Shown: positions 8,746-20,482, counted from the first letter of the stretch. The stretch: 64,000 nt of DNA from Mesorhizobium sp. M9A.F.Ca.ET.002.03.1.2 (GCF_003952365.1 NZ_CP034443.1:62001-126000); one strand, 5' to 3'. The notes: generated from the sequence alone by a model not told the origin. Numbers and translations: made by a program.

Positions 8746-9924
8746 TTATTCGGCCGGCATGGCAACCGCCCGGGCCGCCCGATGGCCTGCCAGCACGACG
8801 CCAAGACCCGCGATCGGGAACACTGCCGCCACCAGGCCGAGATCAGCCGGCGCGCCGTAGCGCAGCACCGCGCCCCCGACGACGGCGCCCAGCGCCACGC
8901 CGAGATAGAGCGCCGAGGCGTTGAGCGACAGCACGATGGGCGCTGCGTCGGGCGCCAGCCTGATGATGCGGCTGGCCTGCGCCGGCGGGAAGGCCCAGCC
9001 GACGATGCCCCACGGCACCATCATGGCCATCAGCGCCGGACCGGCGACGCTGTGCGGCAGGAATGTCGGGATCAGCGAAAACGTGACCAGCATGACCGCG
9101 CTCAGCGCCAGCGACCAGCTGACGGTGCGTGTTGCGCCGAAGCGGTCGGCGGCCTGCCCGCCGACGATGTTGCCGATGACGGCGCCGACACCGAACGCCA
9201 GCAGCATGCCGGGCAGCGCGATCGGGCTCAATCCCCCGCCTTCGATGGCCAGCGGCGCGATAAAGGCAAAGACCGTGAAGGCGCCGGTGAGCGCCAAAAG
9301 CGTGGTCAGCAGGATCGATGGCACACCGGGGCGAAGGCTTGCGGCCAGCCGTTGCCTGAGCGGCAGCCTGGTGCCGACAATGCCGCGCGGCAGCCGGTAC
9401 CACAGGATCGCGCCGGCCAGCGCGCCGAGCCCGGCGATGGCAAAGAACGTGCCGCGCCAGCCGGCGACGGTCGCAACAAGCGCTCCGAGCGGCGCGCCGA
9501 CCGCCACCGCCACCGTGGTGCCGCCGACGACGACGGCAATGGCGCGGGCGCGGTGATGATCGTCGACAAGCGCCACGGCCGTCCCTTGCGCCGTTGCCGC
9601 GAACAGGCCGGACGACAGCGCCATGACGATGCGCGCGATCAGCAGCAGTTCGAAGGAGGAACTCAGCGCCGCAGCCAGATTGCCCAGCACGAAGAACACC
9701 AGCGTCCACAAGATGACGCGCCGCCGGTCCCATTCGCCGGTGAGCGTCGCCAGGATCGGCGCACCGATCGCATAGGCGAGCGCAAAGGCGGTGATCAGCG
9801 TCCCGGCGAGTGGAACGGAGATGGCGGCATCAGCAGCGATGTCGGGCAACAGGCTTGAAATGACGAAGCCTTCGGTCGCGATCGTGAATGACCCGAGCGC
9901 AAGCCAGATGAGGCGCTTGTCCAT
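8746..9924 (-). CDS. MFS transporter, 12-helix drug/sugar efflux type
   Basis: A 392-residue major facilitator protein with twelve predicted helices. The signature between helices 2 and 3 is ATLTGEWDRRRVIL, and helix 5 has VGGTTVAVAVGAPLGA, resembling the motif C of DHA1 exporters such as AraJ/YdhP-type proteins. It probably exports a small hydrophobic or sugar-like compound. It is divergent from an arsR-type gene and a perfect palindrome 14 bases before its start is the likely repressor site. Confidence 0.85.
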   Translation of the reverse strand: MDKRLIWLALGSFTIATEGFVISSLLPDIAADAAISVPLAGTLITAFALAYAIGAPILATLTGEWDRRRVILWTLVFFVLGNLAAALSSSFELLLIARIVMALSSGLFAATAQGTAVALVDDHHRARAIAVVVGGTTVAVAVGAPLGALVATVAGWRGTFFAIAGLGALAGAILWYRLPRGIVGTRLPLRQRLAASLRPGVPSILLTTLLALTGAFTVFAFIAPLAIEGGGLSPIALPGMLLAFGVGAVIGNIVGGQAADRFGATRTVSWSLALSAVMLVTFSLIPTFLPHSVAGPALMAMMVPWGIVGWAFPPAQASRIIRLAPDAAPIVLSLNASALYLGVALGAVVGGAVLRYGAPADLGLVAAVFPIAGLGVVLAGHRAARAVAMPAE

Positions 9925-9937
9925 GTCAAAGTCCTTA

Positions 9938-9955
9938 GTTCAAAAGTTATTGAAC
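9938..9955. promoter_or_regulatory. Perfect palindrome GTTCAA-N6-TTGAAC (ArsR-type operator)
   Basis: The 18-bp site lies 14 bases upstream of the MFS start, inside the MFS-arsR divergent spacer. ArsR/SmtB-family repressors commonly bind inverted repeats with TTCAA/TTGAA-like half-sites. It is the only strong palindrome in the spacer, so I assign it to the neighbouring ArsR protein by inference. Confidence 0.6.
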
Positions 9956-10117
9956 AATTGGACATAACAGCGCATGATGTCAATGAGCTCACGCACATTA
10001 ATCGAAGCCTGCTGACAGCCCGGTGTCAGGACAGGCCCGAATGAGGTCAAAAACCGCCACGCCCCACCAAGGAGGATACGCGTTGAAATCTGCCCAAGCT
10101 GTGCTTAATTCCAGGGC

Positions 10118-10474
10118 ATGAGCCTGCCCCATCCCACCGTCGACCAGATCAGCCTGCCGAACGTGCTTGCCGTGCTCGGCGACCCGACGCGGCTTGCCAT
10201 CGTGCGCTACCTCGCCAGCAAGGAGGGCGTGCCGCTGAATTGCAGCCAGTTCCTCGATCTCGGCTCGAAGACCAATCTGAGCTATCATCTGGCCAAATTG
10301 CGCGAGGCGGGCGTCACCCGCGCCGAAGTGGTCGGCACCAGCCGGCTGATCACGCTGCGCCGCGACGATCTCGACGCCCGCTTTCCAGGCCTGCTCGACA
10401 GCGTCATTGCCGCTGCCGTCGATGATACGGCGCTGCCCGTGGTCGGTGCCCACGAGATCAAAACTCACGCTTGA
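10118..10474 (+). CDS. ArsR-family helix-turn-helix regulator
   Basis: A 118-residue winged-helix protein. LAVLGDPTRLAIVRYLA near residues 17-33 is the family signature and KTNLSYHLAKLREAG near 50-64 is the recognition helix region. The CxC metal site of metal-sensing ArsR proteins is absent; only one Cys is present, so it probably senses an organic ligand. It is divergent from the MFS exporter and the next gene follows closely on the same strand. Repression of the exporter is the simplest role. Confidence 0.85.
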   Translation: MSLPHPTVDQISLPNVLAVLGDPTRLAIVRYLASKEGVPLNCSQFLDLGSKTNLSYHLAKLREAGVTRAEVVGTSRLITLRRDDLDARFPGLLDSVIAAAVDDTALPVVGAHEIKTHA

Positions 10475-10533
10475 AGGTTCCTCGCTCCCGCAAAGCGGGG
10501 GAGAAACGCTGCCCTGCCTACGGAGCTGCCCAC

Positions 10534-11292
10534 ATGCGCGTTGCCGTCCTCGCCGATATCCACGGCAACATCCAGGCGCTGGACGCCGTGCTTGACGATC
10601 TGCGGCAGCGCGGCGGCGCCGACCTCGTCGTCAATCTCGGCGATTGCGTCTCCGGCCCGCTCTGGCCGCGCGAGACGTTTGCGCGGCTTGAGGCGCTTGA
10701 TCTGCCGACGGTGCGAGGCAATCACGACCGCCGTGTCGCCCGCGATCCGCTCGACGACGCGATGTGGCCCTCGGACCGCTACGCGTACGACCGGCTGACG
10801 CCGGCGCAGCGCGAGGCGCTGTTCGCCTTGCCTCTCACGCTGGAGATCGCGCCGGGTGTCACCGCCTTCCACGCCCGACCCGACCACGACGAAAAATATC
10901 TGACCGATACGATGGCCGATGGCCGGCTGGTGCGCGCACCGCTTGCCGCCATCAAGCGGCGGCTGGCCGCGCTCGACCCCGCTTGCCGCATCGTGCTGTG
11001 CGGTCACAGCCACCGCGGCGAACTGATCCGCATCCCCGACGGCCCGGTCATCTTCAATCCGGGCAGCATCGGCTGCCCTGCCTATGACGACCCAACGCCG
11101 CCGGCACATGTTTCCGAGCAAGGCTCGCCGCACGCACGCTACGGCATCGTCGAACTGGGTGGACCGGGCCGCCCCGACCGCTTCGAGGCCATAGCCGTCG
11201 ACTACGACCACGAGACGGCGGCACGGCAGGCCGAACAGGCGGGACGGCCGGAATGGGCCTACGCGCTGCGCACCGGATTTATGCCCGGCTGA
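10534..11292 (+). CDS. Calcineurin-like metallophosphoesterase
   Basis: A 252-residue YfcE/MJ0936-type phosphoesterase. The di-metal motifs are all present: DIHGN (about 8-12), GDCV (near 36), GNHDR (near 66), a His in FHARPDHD, and GHSHR near 160 followed by NPGSIG. Members hydrolyse phosphodiesters or phosphomonoesters; the substrate here is unknown. I start at 10534 because GGAG precedes it and the protein then begins MRVAVLADIHGN; the frame is open from 10471. The stop codon lies inside the first unit of a 30-bp tandem repeat. Confidence 0.85.
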   Translation: MRVAVLADIHGNIQALDAVLDDLRQRGGADLVVNLGDCVSGPLWPRETFARLEALDLPTVRGNHDRRVARDPLDDAMWPSDRYAYDRLTPAQREALFALPLTLEIAPGVTAFHARPDHDEKYLTDTMADGRLVRAPLAAIKRRLAALDPACRIVLCGHSHRGELIRIPDGPVIFNPGSIGCPAYDDPTPPAHVSEQGSPHARYGIVELGGPGRPDRFEAIAVDYDHETAARQAEQAGRPEWAYALRTGFMPG

Positions 11293-11735
11293 GCGAGGTA
11301 CGAGCTCATGCCGCCCGGCTGAGCGAGGTACGAGCTCATGCCGCCCGGCTGAGCGAGGTACGAGCTCATGCCGCCCGGCTGAGCGAGGTACGAGCTCATG
11401 CCGCCCGGCTGAGCGAGGTACGAGCTCATGCCGCCCGGCTGAACGAGGTACGAGTTCATGCCGCCCGGCTGAACGAGGTACGAGTTCATGCCGCCCGGCT
11501 GAACGAGGTACGAGTTCATGCCGCCCGGCTGAACGAGGTGCGAGTTCATACCCCACGCTGAACGCGGAACGCGTCTCATGCCTCAGAACGCGGAATGCGT
11601 TCATGCCCGGCTGAGCGAGGCACGAGCTCATGCTCGGCTGAATGCGTTCATGCCGCCAGGCTGAATGCGTTCATACCGTCCGGCGAGCGAGAGCTGAACT
11701 TGTTCATGCCCGGCGGAACACCTTCATGCCGGCGC
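11285..11735. repeat. 30-bp minisatellite with covarying stem
   Basis: A tandem array begins in the last codons of the metallophosphoesterase gene. Five units starting at 11291, 11321, 11351, 11381 and 11411 are nearly identical and carry GAGC ... GAGCTC. The next units (11441, 11471, 11501, 11531) carry GAAC ... GAGTTC instead. Past 11560 come degenerate copies that keep the pattern of an inverted GAxC/GxTC pair next to CATGCC-CGGC. The unit is a multiple of three, so all frames stay open through it, which produces artefactual repetitive ORFs on both strands. There are no spacers, so it is not a CRISPR array. The remaining sequence to 11853 shows no gene. Confidence 0.92.
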
Positions 11736-11853
11736 CGCATTTTCGGGGTTACCTAGCGCCGTGTCGTCCCTTATAAACCGGCTTGGCATGCGGTGGCGCT
11801 TCCGTGCCCGGCCGCGCCCTTCGGTAATGCAATCTATCGCCCACGGCCAGGTG

Positions 11854-12765
11854 ATGAGGCGCACAATTTCGCTCCGAACGACGCTGCACGCGCTGATTGC
11901 CATGCTGCTGACGGCGATGCTGCCGGCCAGGGCCGAGGAGGTCGTTTCGATCGTGACCGACCTCGCTCCGGGCGATCTCCTGAATGTCCGCGCCACGGCA
12001 TCGGCGATGGGCAAGGTGATGGCCCGGCTGCCGAATGGTACGAGCGTCAACAATCTCGGCTGCAACGACGTCAACGGCTACCGCTGGTGCAAGGTTGCAG
12101 AGATTGACAACCCGCAACTGACCGGATGGGCGCCCGCGCGCTACCTGAACCCCGAGAATCCGGCGGCCGTTTCGGATGAGGATACCGAGACGACCGGCGA
12201 AAGCGCTGCCCCTGCAGCCGAGGCCTCGAACCCGGCAGCCGTGGATCAGCCGCTGCCCGACCTGACGGCGCGCCTGGGCGCGACCGGTCCCGAACCCACG
12301 ATGACGGCGGCTGAGGCCATTGGCAGGGCCGCCATCGAGGATGCTTACCGCCTGGCGCTCGCGGCCAGCGGAAACCCGTCGACCGGGGAGATAGCGACGG
12401 CGGAGGCGCCCGTACAGAATCGCGCTGCCAGTGCGGCGCCTCCGGCAGACGCACAAGCCGTCGCGCGGCTGCAGCCGCCAGGGACGCCAGCCCCCGGTGC
12501 CGGCAACAAGATTCCTTGCGCGCGCTATCTCGGCCAACCGATGACCAGCTGCAAGGCAGGCGTTGTGCACACGGGCGACAAGGCCGAGGTGACCGTGACC
12601 TGGCCCGACGGCGGCACGCGCGTCATCAGCTTCGCCGCCGGCCTGCCGGCCAGTTCCGATGCACCGGGCGAGTTCCGCTTTACCCGCGAAGGCAGCCTGA
12701 ACATGATCCGCGTCGGCGTCTCCGAGCGTTTCGAGATCACAGATGCTTTGGCGGCCGGAGGTTAG
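11854..12765 (+). CDS. Secreted SH3-like domain protein
   Basis: A 303-residue exported protein. Starting at 11854 gives a short basic N-terminus and a hydrophobic segment ending AMLPARA, a good type I signal peptide. Residues about 30-95 form a bacterial SH3b domain (LNVRATASAMGKVMARLPNGT ... GWAPARYL), which usually binds cell-wall glycans. A Pro/Ala-rich linker follows. The last 90 residues, with two Cys, form a beta-rich domain (VTVTWPDGGTRVISF) often seen after SH3b in rhizobial periplasmic proteins. The exact role is not known. It precedes carB on the same strand, but a promoter and hairpin separate them. Confidence 0.7.
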   Translation: MRRTISLRTTLHALIAMLLTAMLPARAEEVVSIVTDLAPGDLLNVRATASAMGKVMARLPNGTSVNNLGCNDVNGYRWCKVAEIDNPQLTGWAPARYLNPENPAAVSDEDTETTGESAAPAAEASNPAAVDQPLPDLTARLGATGPEPTMTAAEAIGRAAIEDAYRLALAASGNPSTGEIATAEAPVQNRAASAAPPADAQAVARLQPPGTPAPGAGNKIPCARYLGQPMTSCKAGVVHTGDKAEVTVTWPDGGTRVISFAAGLPASSDAPGEFRFTREGSLNMIRVGVSERFEITDALAAGG

Positions 12766-12847
12766 ACGTCTTTCGGAACGCTGGCGAAGGAATGAGACGC
12801 TCGTTCGCTCATTCGCAATAGCCCACACAAACCTGCATTTTAGGGGG

Positions 12848-12876
12848 TTACATCGGGCAAAACTCTTCCCTATAAG
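12848..12876 (+). promoter_or_regulatory. Probable carB promoter
   Basis: TTACAT at 12848-12853 and TATAAG at 12871-12876 are separated by exactly 17 bp. This would start transcription near 12883, about 87 bases before the carB start and upstream of the hairpin at 12910-12938. Confidence 0.55.
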
Positions 12877-12909
12877 GCCCTCCTAGCCTGATACCAGAAT
12901 CGCGAGCAC

Positions 12910-12938
12910 AACCGGCCGGGTCTTCCCGTCCGGTTTTT
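12910..12938 (+). terminator. Terminator-like hairpin in the carB leader
   Basis: An 11-bp stem (AACCGGCCGGG / CCCGTCCGGTT, one mismatch) with a TCTT loop is followed by five T. It lies between the probable promoter and the carB start, so it may act as an attenuator. If the promoter call is wrong, it simply ends transcription from the SH3-domain gene. Confidence 0.7.
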
Positions 12939-12969
12939 CGTGCAAGCCGCCCGCCGAACGGACCTCGAT

Positions 12970-16467
<3,498 letters not shown>

Positions 16468-16505
16468 CGCGGATCAGACTAATTCCCCGCCATCCCCATG
16501 GCCAT

Positions 16506-16535
16506 GAAAGTAAATATTTATAAATTTTAACTTTC
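16506..16535. promoter_or_regulatory. AT-rich palindrome at the left edge of the low-GC island
   Basis: GAAAGTAAA and TTTTAACTTTC form an imperfect inverted repeat around an AT-only centre, 50 bases before the HD gene. It marks an abrupt fall in GC content. It could serve as promoter/operator of the HD-ywgA pair or as an old insertion boundary; I cannot distinguish these. Confidence 0.3.
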
Positions 16536-16587
16536 TCCGCGTCTTTGTTATGCTTCGCCGAAATGCCCTCGGGTGATTCGCTCCACT

Positions 16588-17981
16588 ATGTCCAAAACTC
16601 AACGAATTCGAGACCCCCTACACGATCTCATTGAATTCGGTACAGACGAATTTGATCAATTTCTTTGGAGCTTGATCGACACAAAAGAATTTCAACGACT
16701 CCGGCGTGTAAAGCAGCTTGGTTTTTCGGAGCTTGTCTATCCAGGCGCAACGCATACGCGCTTCGCTCACAGTATTGGAGTATTTCACACTGCGCGCGAA
16801 CTAGTGACATTAATCTCAGATAGGATTGGCGAAAAATTTGAACAGGAGAAGGCTGAAATCGCCTTAGCTGCTTCATTAGTCCACGACTTAGGGCATGGTC
16901 CGTTCAGCCATGCATTCGAAGAGGCAATAAAGCTTCTAAACAAGGACAATGCCAGGCGCAAAGGAGAAAAAGTCCCCCCGAAGCTTAAGAAGCACGAGCA
17001 ATGGACCTCCGATATTGTCCTAGGAGACACTGAGGTCGGCAATGCTCTCAGATCCCGCAGCGCTGACTTTCAAGAGGCCGTGTCGAAGCTCCTAAAATCG
17101 CTGATACACCTGGTGACATCTACGCCGCAGTAGTTTCAAGTCAATTTGATGCGGACAGGCTGGATTACGTCCGTCGTGACCGACTGATGACGGGCGCCAA
17201 GCATGGAGGCTTTGATTATTCGTGGATACTGGCCAACTTAGAGGTTGGATCGATCCCGCTTGCCATTGACGATGAGACATATTCGACGGTCGATAGCCTG
17301 GTTTTAGGGCATAAGGCATTTCAAGCTGCAGAATCGTATGTTCTTGGTTTGTTCCATCTCTATTTTGCTGTATATTTCCACAAAGCGACCCGCTCAGCCG
17401 AGAAAATTCTGTCGGCTGTCCTACGTAGGGTTGGAACACTGTGCGCTGAAGGAAACGCCCCGTTGACTGCGTTGAGTGAAGGAAATCCGATACTGACTTT
17501 CGTTCAGAATCGCGACCTTAGTTCATACCTGAAGGCCGACGATTTCGTCGTGTGGGGTAGCCTTTCCGTCATGGCAGAGTCGAAGGATGCCATTTTAAGC
17601 GAACTCTCCCAGCGATTGCTCTCCAGAAAATTGTACAAGGCCCTCGACATTTCTGACCATTTTGAAGGTCGCGGCGACGCCAATGCGGTTGCTCACTTTC
17701 GCGCTGAACTGACTAAGGCGAAAGAGAATGGCGATTTCGACGAGGTTGAAATTTTCGAAGATCAACCATCGCGAAATCCCTACAAACGGCGAGGTTATGG
17801 CTCTCCCGATGCGCTTTCTAAAATCCATATCATGCGAGCAGACGGATCGAGACCTGACGACCTTAGCGACCGCTCGGATGTTGTAAGGGCACTCCAAGAA
17901 AAATCGATCTATCGCGTATACGTGCGCGATGAAAAAGCAAAGGCAAAGATAGAAGAACTTATTCGGAGGATGGGAAAATGA
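16588..17981 (+). pseudogene. HD-domain phosphohydrolase (YwfO/dNTPase-like), frameshifted
   Basis: The first reading frame (16588-17133) encodes the HD superfamily start, including RRVKQLGFSELVYPGATHTRF, HSIGVFH and LVHDLGHGPFSHAFE, the His-Asp metal motif. It stops at 17133. A frame one base back is open from 17067 and continues DIYAAVVSSQFDADRLDYV and MTGAKHGGFDYSW to the stop at 17981, which is the normal continuation of this family. One base is missing in about 17067-17110; an extra A in the AAAA at 17094-17097 would restore a protein of about 464 residues, close to YwfO. Relatives are dNTP triphosphohydrolases. The gene is AT-rich and overlaps the next one by ATGA. Confidence 0.8.
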
Positions 17982-18465
17982 GTGACATCGCCTCTTATGT
18001 CGCAAAAATTGTTTCGTTGAATGGCGGCTCAATCGTTGGAAAAACACGACTACAAAAGTCAGCCTACTTTCTAGAGGAGTTTGGCGTAGGGAATGAATTC
18101 ATTTTTGAGTACCATTACTATGGGCCATACAGTGACGAAGTTTCCATAGGAATGGATGATGCAAAGGCCCTCGGCTATCTAAATCTAGAGTGGAGATCAA
18201 CGAAGGACGGAGCCAAATACGCCGTATTTACGTCAAATTTAAAACCCGAAGAAGAAAAAAAGACGATAAAAGAAAGTCTATACTAGAGATCCTTTCGAAA
18301 TATGATTCGATATCGATAGAATTGGCTGCAACTGCAGATTTCCTGTCCAAAAATGGATTTGAAAATGATCCATGGAAAGAGACAATTAAAAGAAAGGAAG
18401 ATAAATCGACACAAGAGAGGGTGCAGAAAGCAAAAAAACTGCTTAGTGAGCTGGAAAAAATTTAA
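17978..18465 (+). CDS. YwgA-like (Panacea-related) protein, split by a -1 frameshift
   Basis: The zero frame (17978-18286) encodes IVGKTRLQKSAYFLEE and YHYYGPYSDEV, matching the core of YwgA proteins, which pair with YwfO-type HD proteins in Bacillus. The (K)LQK-x-Y-L ... YGPYS pattern also recalls the DUF4065/Panacea antitoxin fold; that link is my inference. The frame ends early, but a -1 shift gives a helical C-terminus ending LLSELEKI at 18465 and a total of about 162 residues, similar to YwgA. The change occurs at A_AAA_AAG (18256-18262), in phase with the zero frame. It is either programmed/transcriptional slippage or a lost A. Confidence 0.7.
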
Positions 18466-18522
18466 TTCATCGAACGATTGGAGACCGCTCTACCCCTCGC
18501 ACCTCCGCTACTCACTCGATCT

Positions 18523-18544
18523 CGATATCGATATCGATATCGAA
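18523..18544. repeat. (GATATC)n palindromic microrepeat
   Basis: Three overlapping GATATC units in tandem make a short self-complementary tract at the right edge of the low-GC island. No gene overlaps it. It is probably a simple-sequence expansion; the rest of the 18466-18643 spacer shows nothing further. Confidence 0.5.
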
Positions 18545-18643
18545 CTCATCGGCCACGACACCACCGGCACGAAGCTGTGTGCCGGTTGGTTCGTCGAAAA
18601 TAGTTGGCATTGCAGAAGCGCGACCGGCCAGCGCTCGCGGCGG

Positions 18644-19111
18644 TCAGAGAAAACCAATAAACCGCCCGGCGAACAGCACCGACATCCACAACACCAGCGA
18701 AAGCCCCGCCAACATCGTTGCGGCTCCACCAGCCGGCTCCTCACCACCCCTCGCGCGGCACAACCGCATAAACACAAGGAAGTTAACGCCGGCGAGAAGG
18801 ATGAGTGTCATCTTGGCGAGGAAAATCGGCATCGCCGCATACTCGCTCGCCCTGACCGAAAACAGCAGCGCCCCCGTGACAAGCGCGCCGGTGAACGCGA
18901 CGAATGCTGTGCGGCGCAACAGCGCGACGAACGCCGCCTGCGGCAGCGAGCGGAAGGCGCCCAAAATCCTGAGGTCCATGAGCCAGACGCTGGTCAGCAG
19001 CGCGCCGATCGACATGATGTGCAGCGCGTTGACGATGGGGTAGGCGACGAAGGAGGCCTTCAGCCCCTTGACGAGAGCGAGTTGCTCGATGCCGGCCAGC
19101 AGCCCGTCCAT
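18644..19111 (-). CDS. Four-helix membrane protein (DUF6644/CopD-like)
   Basis: A 155-residue inner-membrane protein with four hydrophobic helices and little else. The pattern (YPIVNALHIMSIGALLTSVWLMDLRILG, then an Arg-rich turn, then FTGALVTGALLF) resembles DUF6644/DUF2214-type and CopD-like proteins, in which helix-embedded His such as H30 may bind haem or copper. Its start codon directly follows the stop of the DUF6152 gene, so the two form an operon. A role together with that periplasmic protein in metal or respiratory function is possible but unproven. Confidence 0.6.
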   Translation of the reverse strand: MDGLLAGIEQLALVKGLKASFVAYPIVNALHIMSIGALLTSVWLMDLRILGAFRSLPQAAFVALLRRTAFVAFTGALVTGALLFSVRASEYAAMPIFLAKMTLILLAGVNFLVFMRLCRARGGEEPAGGAATMLAGLSLVLWMSVLFAGRFIGFL

Positions 19112-19501
19112 TCAGGCCGGCGGCACGCGGTCGGGATAGACATCGTAGGTCTTGCCGCCGACGATGATGCGCACCGCCTTCATGCGCTTTTCCTTCTCGT
19201 AGAGCGAGCGGTTGCCGATCGCGGTCACCTCGTCGCCGACCTTGGCGACCTCTTCCGTGAAGCCGGCGGCGATGGTGCGCGATGGCGGCGCCATCTCCAC
19301 CCGCCAGACCTCGCCCTCCGCGTCGACATCCAGCGTGGCGTGCGGATTGCCGATATAGATGGCCGTGATCTTGCCCCGGAGTTCGAAAAACCCGTCCTGG
19401 GTCCACGACCAGCCGTGATGCGCGTAGGCCGCGGTGCCGGCGGCAAGCATCGCCGCCGCTGCCAGCGTGACGCTCCGAATCTCGTTGAAAGGTGACTGCA
19501 T
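19112..19501 (-). CDS. Periplasmic DUF6152 family protein
   Basis: A 129-residue exported protein. The start at 19501 follows AGGAG and yields a signal peptide with hydrophobic core LAAAAMLAAGTAAYAHHG; the mature protein begins with a His-His pair directly after the predicted cleavage site. FELRGKITAIYIGNPHATLDV is characteristic of DUF6152, a small beta-barrel (OB-like) periplasmic family with unknown function. The N-terminal His pair could bind metal. It is the first gene of a two-gene operon with the four-helix membrane protein. Confidence 0.75.
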   Translation of the reverse strand: MQSPFNEIRSVTLAAAAMLAAGTAAYAHHGWSWTQDGFFELRGKITAIYIGNPHATLDVDAEGEVWRVEMAPPSRTIAAGFTEEVAKVGDEVTAIGNRSLYEKEKRMKAVRIIVGGKTYDVYPDRVPPA

Positions 19502-19589
19502 CACTCGTCTCCTCATCCCGTCATTCGAGAGTAGGTCACGGCGTGGCAACGTCAAATCACATCGGTGCGAAGGCCGTCGGCGAAGCTGC

Positions 19590-19952
19590 CGATCTCCCCT
19601 TGCGGAGGAGAGGAGTGGTCCGCGCGACGGACGGAAAAGCCAATTGCTTGGCTTTCCGAACGACGAACGTCCGCCAGGGCAGCGGCCTCATTCCAGCTTG
19701 GGTTCCTCGCCCCCACGAAAGTGGGGGAGAGGTGGATCGGCGAAGCCGAGACGGAGAGGGGGCTGCGCCCTACGAAGGCCCCCTCTCCGGCCGCTTCGCG
19801 GCCACCTCTCCCCCGCCTCGCGGGGGCGAGGAACCCAGGCCTTGAGAAGTTGGAGGGACAGCACCCAGCCCCTCTGTCCTGCCGGACATTCGTCGTTCGG
19901 AAAGCCATCCGCTGCGCGGACCACTCCACACCTCCCGCAAGGGGGAGATCGG
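19590..19952. repeat. Large (about 360 bp) palindromic intergenic element
   Basis: The outer arms run from CGATCTCCCCTTGCGG to its near complement ending GGGGGAGATCG. They also share GGCTTTCCGAACGACGAA and TTCGTCGTTCGGAAAGCC. Inner arms GGGTTCCTCGCCCCC and GGGGGCGAGGAACCC are perfect complements, flanking two more nested hairpins. No transposase is present. The structure is that of a MITE-like or rhizobial mosaic element. It fills most of the 628-base gap between the DUF6152 gene and the zeta-subunit gene; the remaining flanks hold no gene that I can see. Confidence 0.85.
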
Positions 19953-20129
19953 ATGTCGCTAATCCGCCAGCGTTGGAAGGCAGGGCGATGAGGAGCAGCG
20001 CAAGCCTCGCGCGATTGCCCTGCGGCATGAACGGTCCGGTCTTGCTTATGACGTATATGCACGCCATGTTCGGCCCCCCGCTCTTCCAGTCCACCGGGTC
20101 GGAGACCCAACACCTGAACGAGGCAAAGC

Positions 20130-20450
20130 ATGAGCAGTATGAGAGACCGTCAGGAAGGCTTCGAGAAGAAGTTTGCGATGGACGAGGAAACGAAGTTCAA
20201 GGCCATGGCGCGCCGCAACAAGCTGCTCGGCCTGTGGGCGGCTGAAAAGCTCGGCAAGACCGGTGAGGACGCCGATGCCTATGCCAAGGAGGTGGTGCGC
20301 GCGGACTTCGAAGAGGCAGGCGACGACGATGTGTTCCGCAAGGTGCGCGCCGATTTCGACGCGGCCGGCGTGGCCCAGTCGGATCATCAGATTCGCGGCG
20401 CCATGGCCGACCTGCTGGCGACCGCGGTCGAGCAGATCAAAACGAGCTGA
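20130..20450 (+). CDS. F1-ATPase inhibitor zeta subunit (DUF1476)
   Basis: A 106-residue helical protein. FEKKFAMDEETKFKAMARRNKLLGLWAAEKLG and the later SDHQIRGAMADLL match DUF1476, the zeta subunit described in Paracoccus, which inserts its N-terminal segment into F1 to block ATP hydrolysis in alphaproteobacteria. The N-terminal inhibitory helix and the four-helix core are complete. The start at 20130 follows GAGG. The gene lies alone, away from any atp operon, as is usual for this subunit. Confidence 0.9.
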   Translation: MSSMRDRQEGFEKKFAMDEETKFKAMARRNKLLGLWAAEKLGKTGEDADAYAKEVVRADFEEAGDDDVFRKVRADFDAAGVAQSDHQIRGAMADLLATAVEQIKTS

Positions 20451-20482
20451 CCAGCGCTCGGTCTGAACACTCGCTCTCCAGC

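Noticed and set aside
11285..11560. CRISPR array
   Set aside because: Units are directly adjacent at a constant 30 bp with no unique spacers, and no cas genes are near.
10465..11631. 388-codon minus-strand frame with perfect 10-residue repeats
   Set aside because: The repeats come from the 30-bp minisatellite, whose length keeps every frame open. The rest is antisense to the metallophosphoesterase gene.
19556..20129. Several ORFs of 100-226 codons in the palindromic element
   Set aside because: Both strands encode mirror-image low-complexity proteins because of the inverted repeat; none has a start signal.
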